NCBI GenBank assembly: GCA_902594235.1
Contig: CACJLJ010000003.1
Coordinates: forward strand, 134,526 to 198,525
Direction of reading: 5' to 3'
DNA length: 64,000 bases
Source: an uncultured Pelagibacteraceae bacterium
GTDB taxonomy: Bacteria; Pseudomonadota; Alphaproteobacteria; Pelagibacterales; Pelagibacteraceae
This document shows, one piece after another, positions 63,236-64,000 of this stretch; the first letter of the stretch is position 1; every line of letters begins with the position of its first letter. Below the pieces are notes generated by a model. That model saw only the letters and a program-made list of their open reading frames with translations, was not told the DNA's origin and made no database searches. Both the position numbers and the translations under genes were made by a program.

Positions 63236-64000
<765 letters not shown>

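Overview
The window looks like part of a streamlined, very A+T-rich alphaproteobacterial chromosome, most likely SAR11 (Pelagibacterales). Reasons: homopolymer-rich low-G+C DNA, intergenic gaps of a few bases, many ATGA/TAATG gene overlaps, and alphaproteobacterial gene orders such as irr-fabA-fabB-fabI, tlpA/argH-lptM-lysA, dnaA-dnaN, nusA-infB-rbfA-rpsO-pnp, miaB-phoH-ybeY-lnt-metK and fdxA-carD. The assignment comes from gene content and style, not from a marker gene.

Layout. 1-9846: the 5' part of a pyruvate dehydrogenase E1 gene carrying an N-terminal lipoyl domain, a thiolase, tRNA-Arg, a thioesterase, a SUV3-like helicase, a TerB-like protein, a ferredoxin, a CarD regulator with a lysine-rich tail, a tiny very basic protein and an acyl-CoA synthetase. 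9851-14992: a 5.06-kb integrated element that cuts a host tRNA-Leu(CAA) gene in two at the anticodon loop and carries its own complete, diverged tRNA-Leu(CAA). Besides that tRNA it holds a tyrosine integrase, a serine recombinase with three small exported proteins, a possible small HUH Rep protein, a ribbon-helix-helix protein, two further small proteins of unknown function and integrase arm-type repeats. 15052-24661: YqaA, DsbB, Coq7, HNH nuclease, esterase, HIG1 protein, TlpA, ArgH-LptM-LysA, PlsC, DnaN, DnaA. 24941-38223: RpsT, MutM, UbiE-UbiB-CoaBC-Dut-ThiF-like-SH3 operon, DUF3501/Fe-S protein/rubrerythrin/Irr, FabA-FabB-FabI, a 2OG-Fe(II) oxygenase and an FkbM methyltransferase. 38247-54379: the Pnp-to-NusA translation/RNA operon, MetK-Lnt-YbeY-PhoH-MiaB, a second 2OG oxygenase, Fur, a short TsaB, a polysaccharide deacetylase, a Bax-like glucosaminidase and Nfu. 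54432-64000: TrpS, MurJ, MaeB, BON lipoprotein, RsmI, LpoA-like protein, RdgB, GrpE and the start of DnaK.

The most unusual system is the element. Its two ends share the 9-bp core ATTTTGAGT, which is the anticodon loop of the target tRNA. Joining the halves rebuilds a perfectly paired tRNA-Leu(CAA), so the native gene is intact only when the element is absent. While integrated, the element supplies a different tRNA-Leu(CAA) placed 21 bp behind its integrase gene. The orphaned host tRNA promoter points straight into the integrase and then the replacement tRNA. This suggests a self-compensating insertion, with the replacement tRNA altered in its anticodon stem so that the integrase may not attack it. 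Other items of interest are the lipoyl-AceE fusion, the lysine-tailed CarD next to a 25-residue peptide that is three-quarters Lys/Arg, and a half-length TsaB overlapping a divergent gene head to head.
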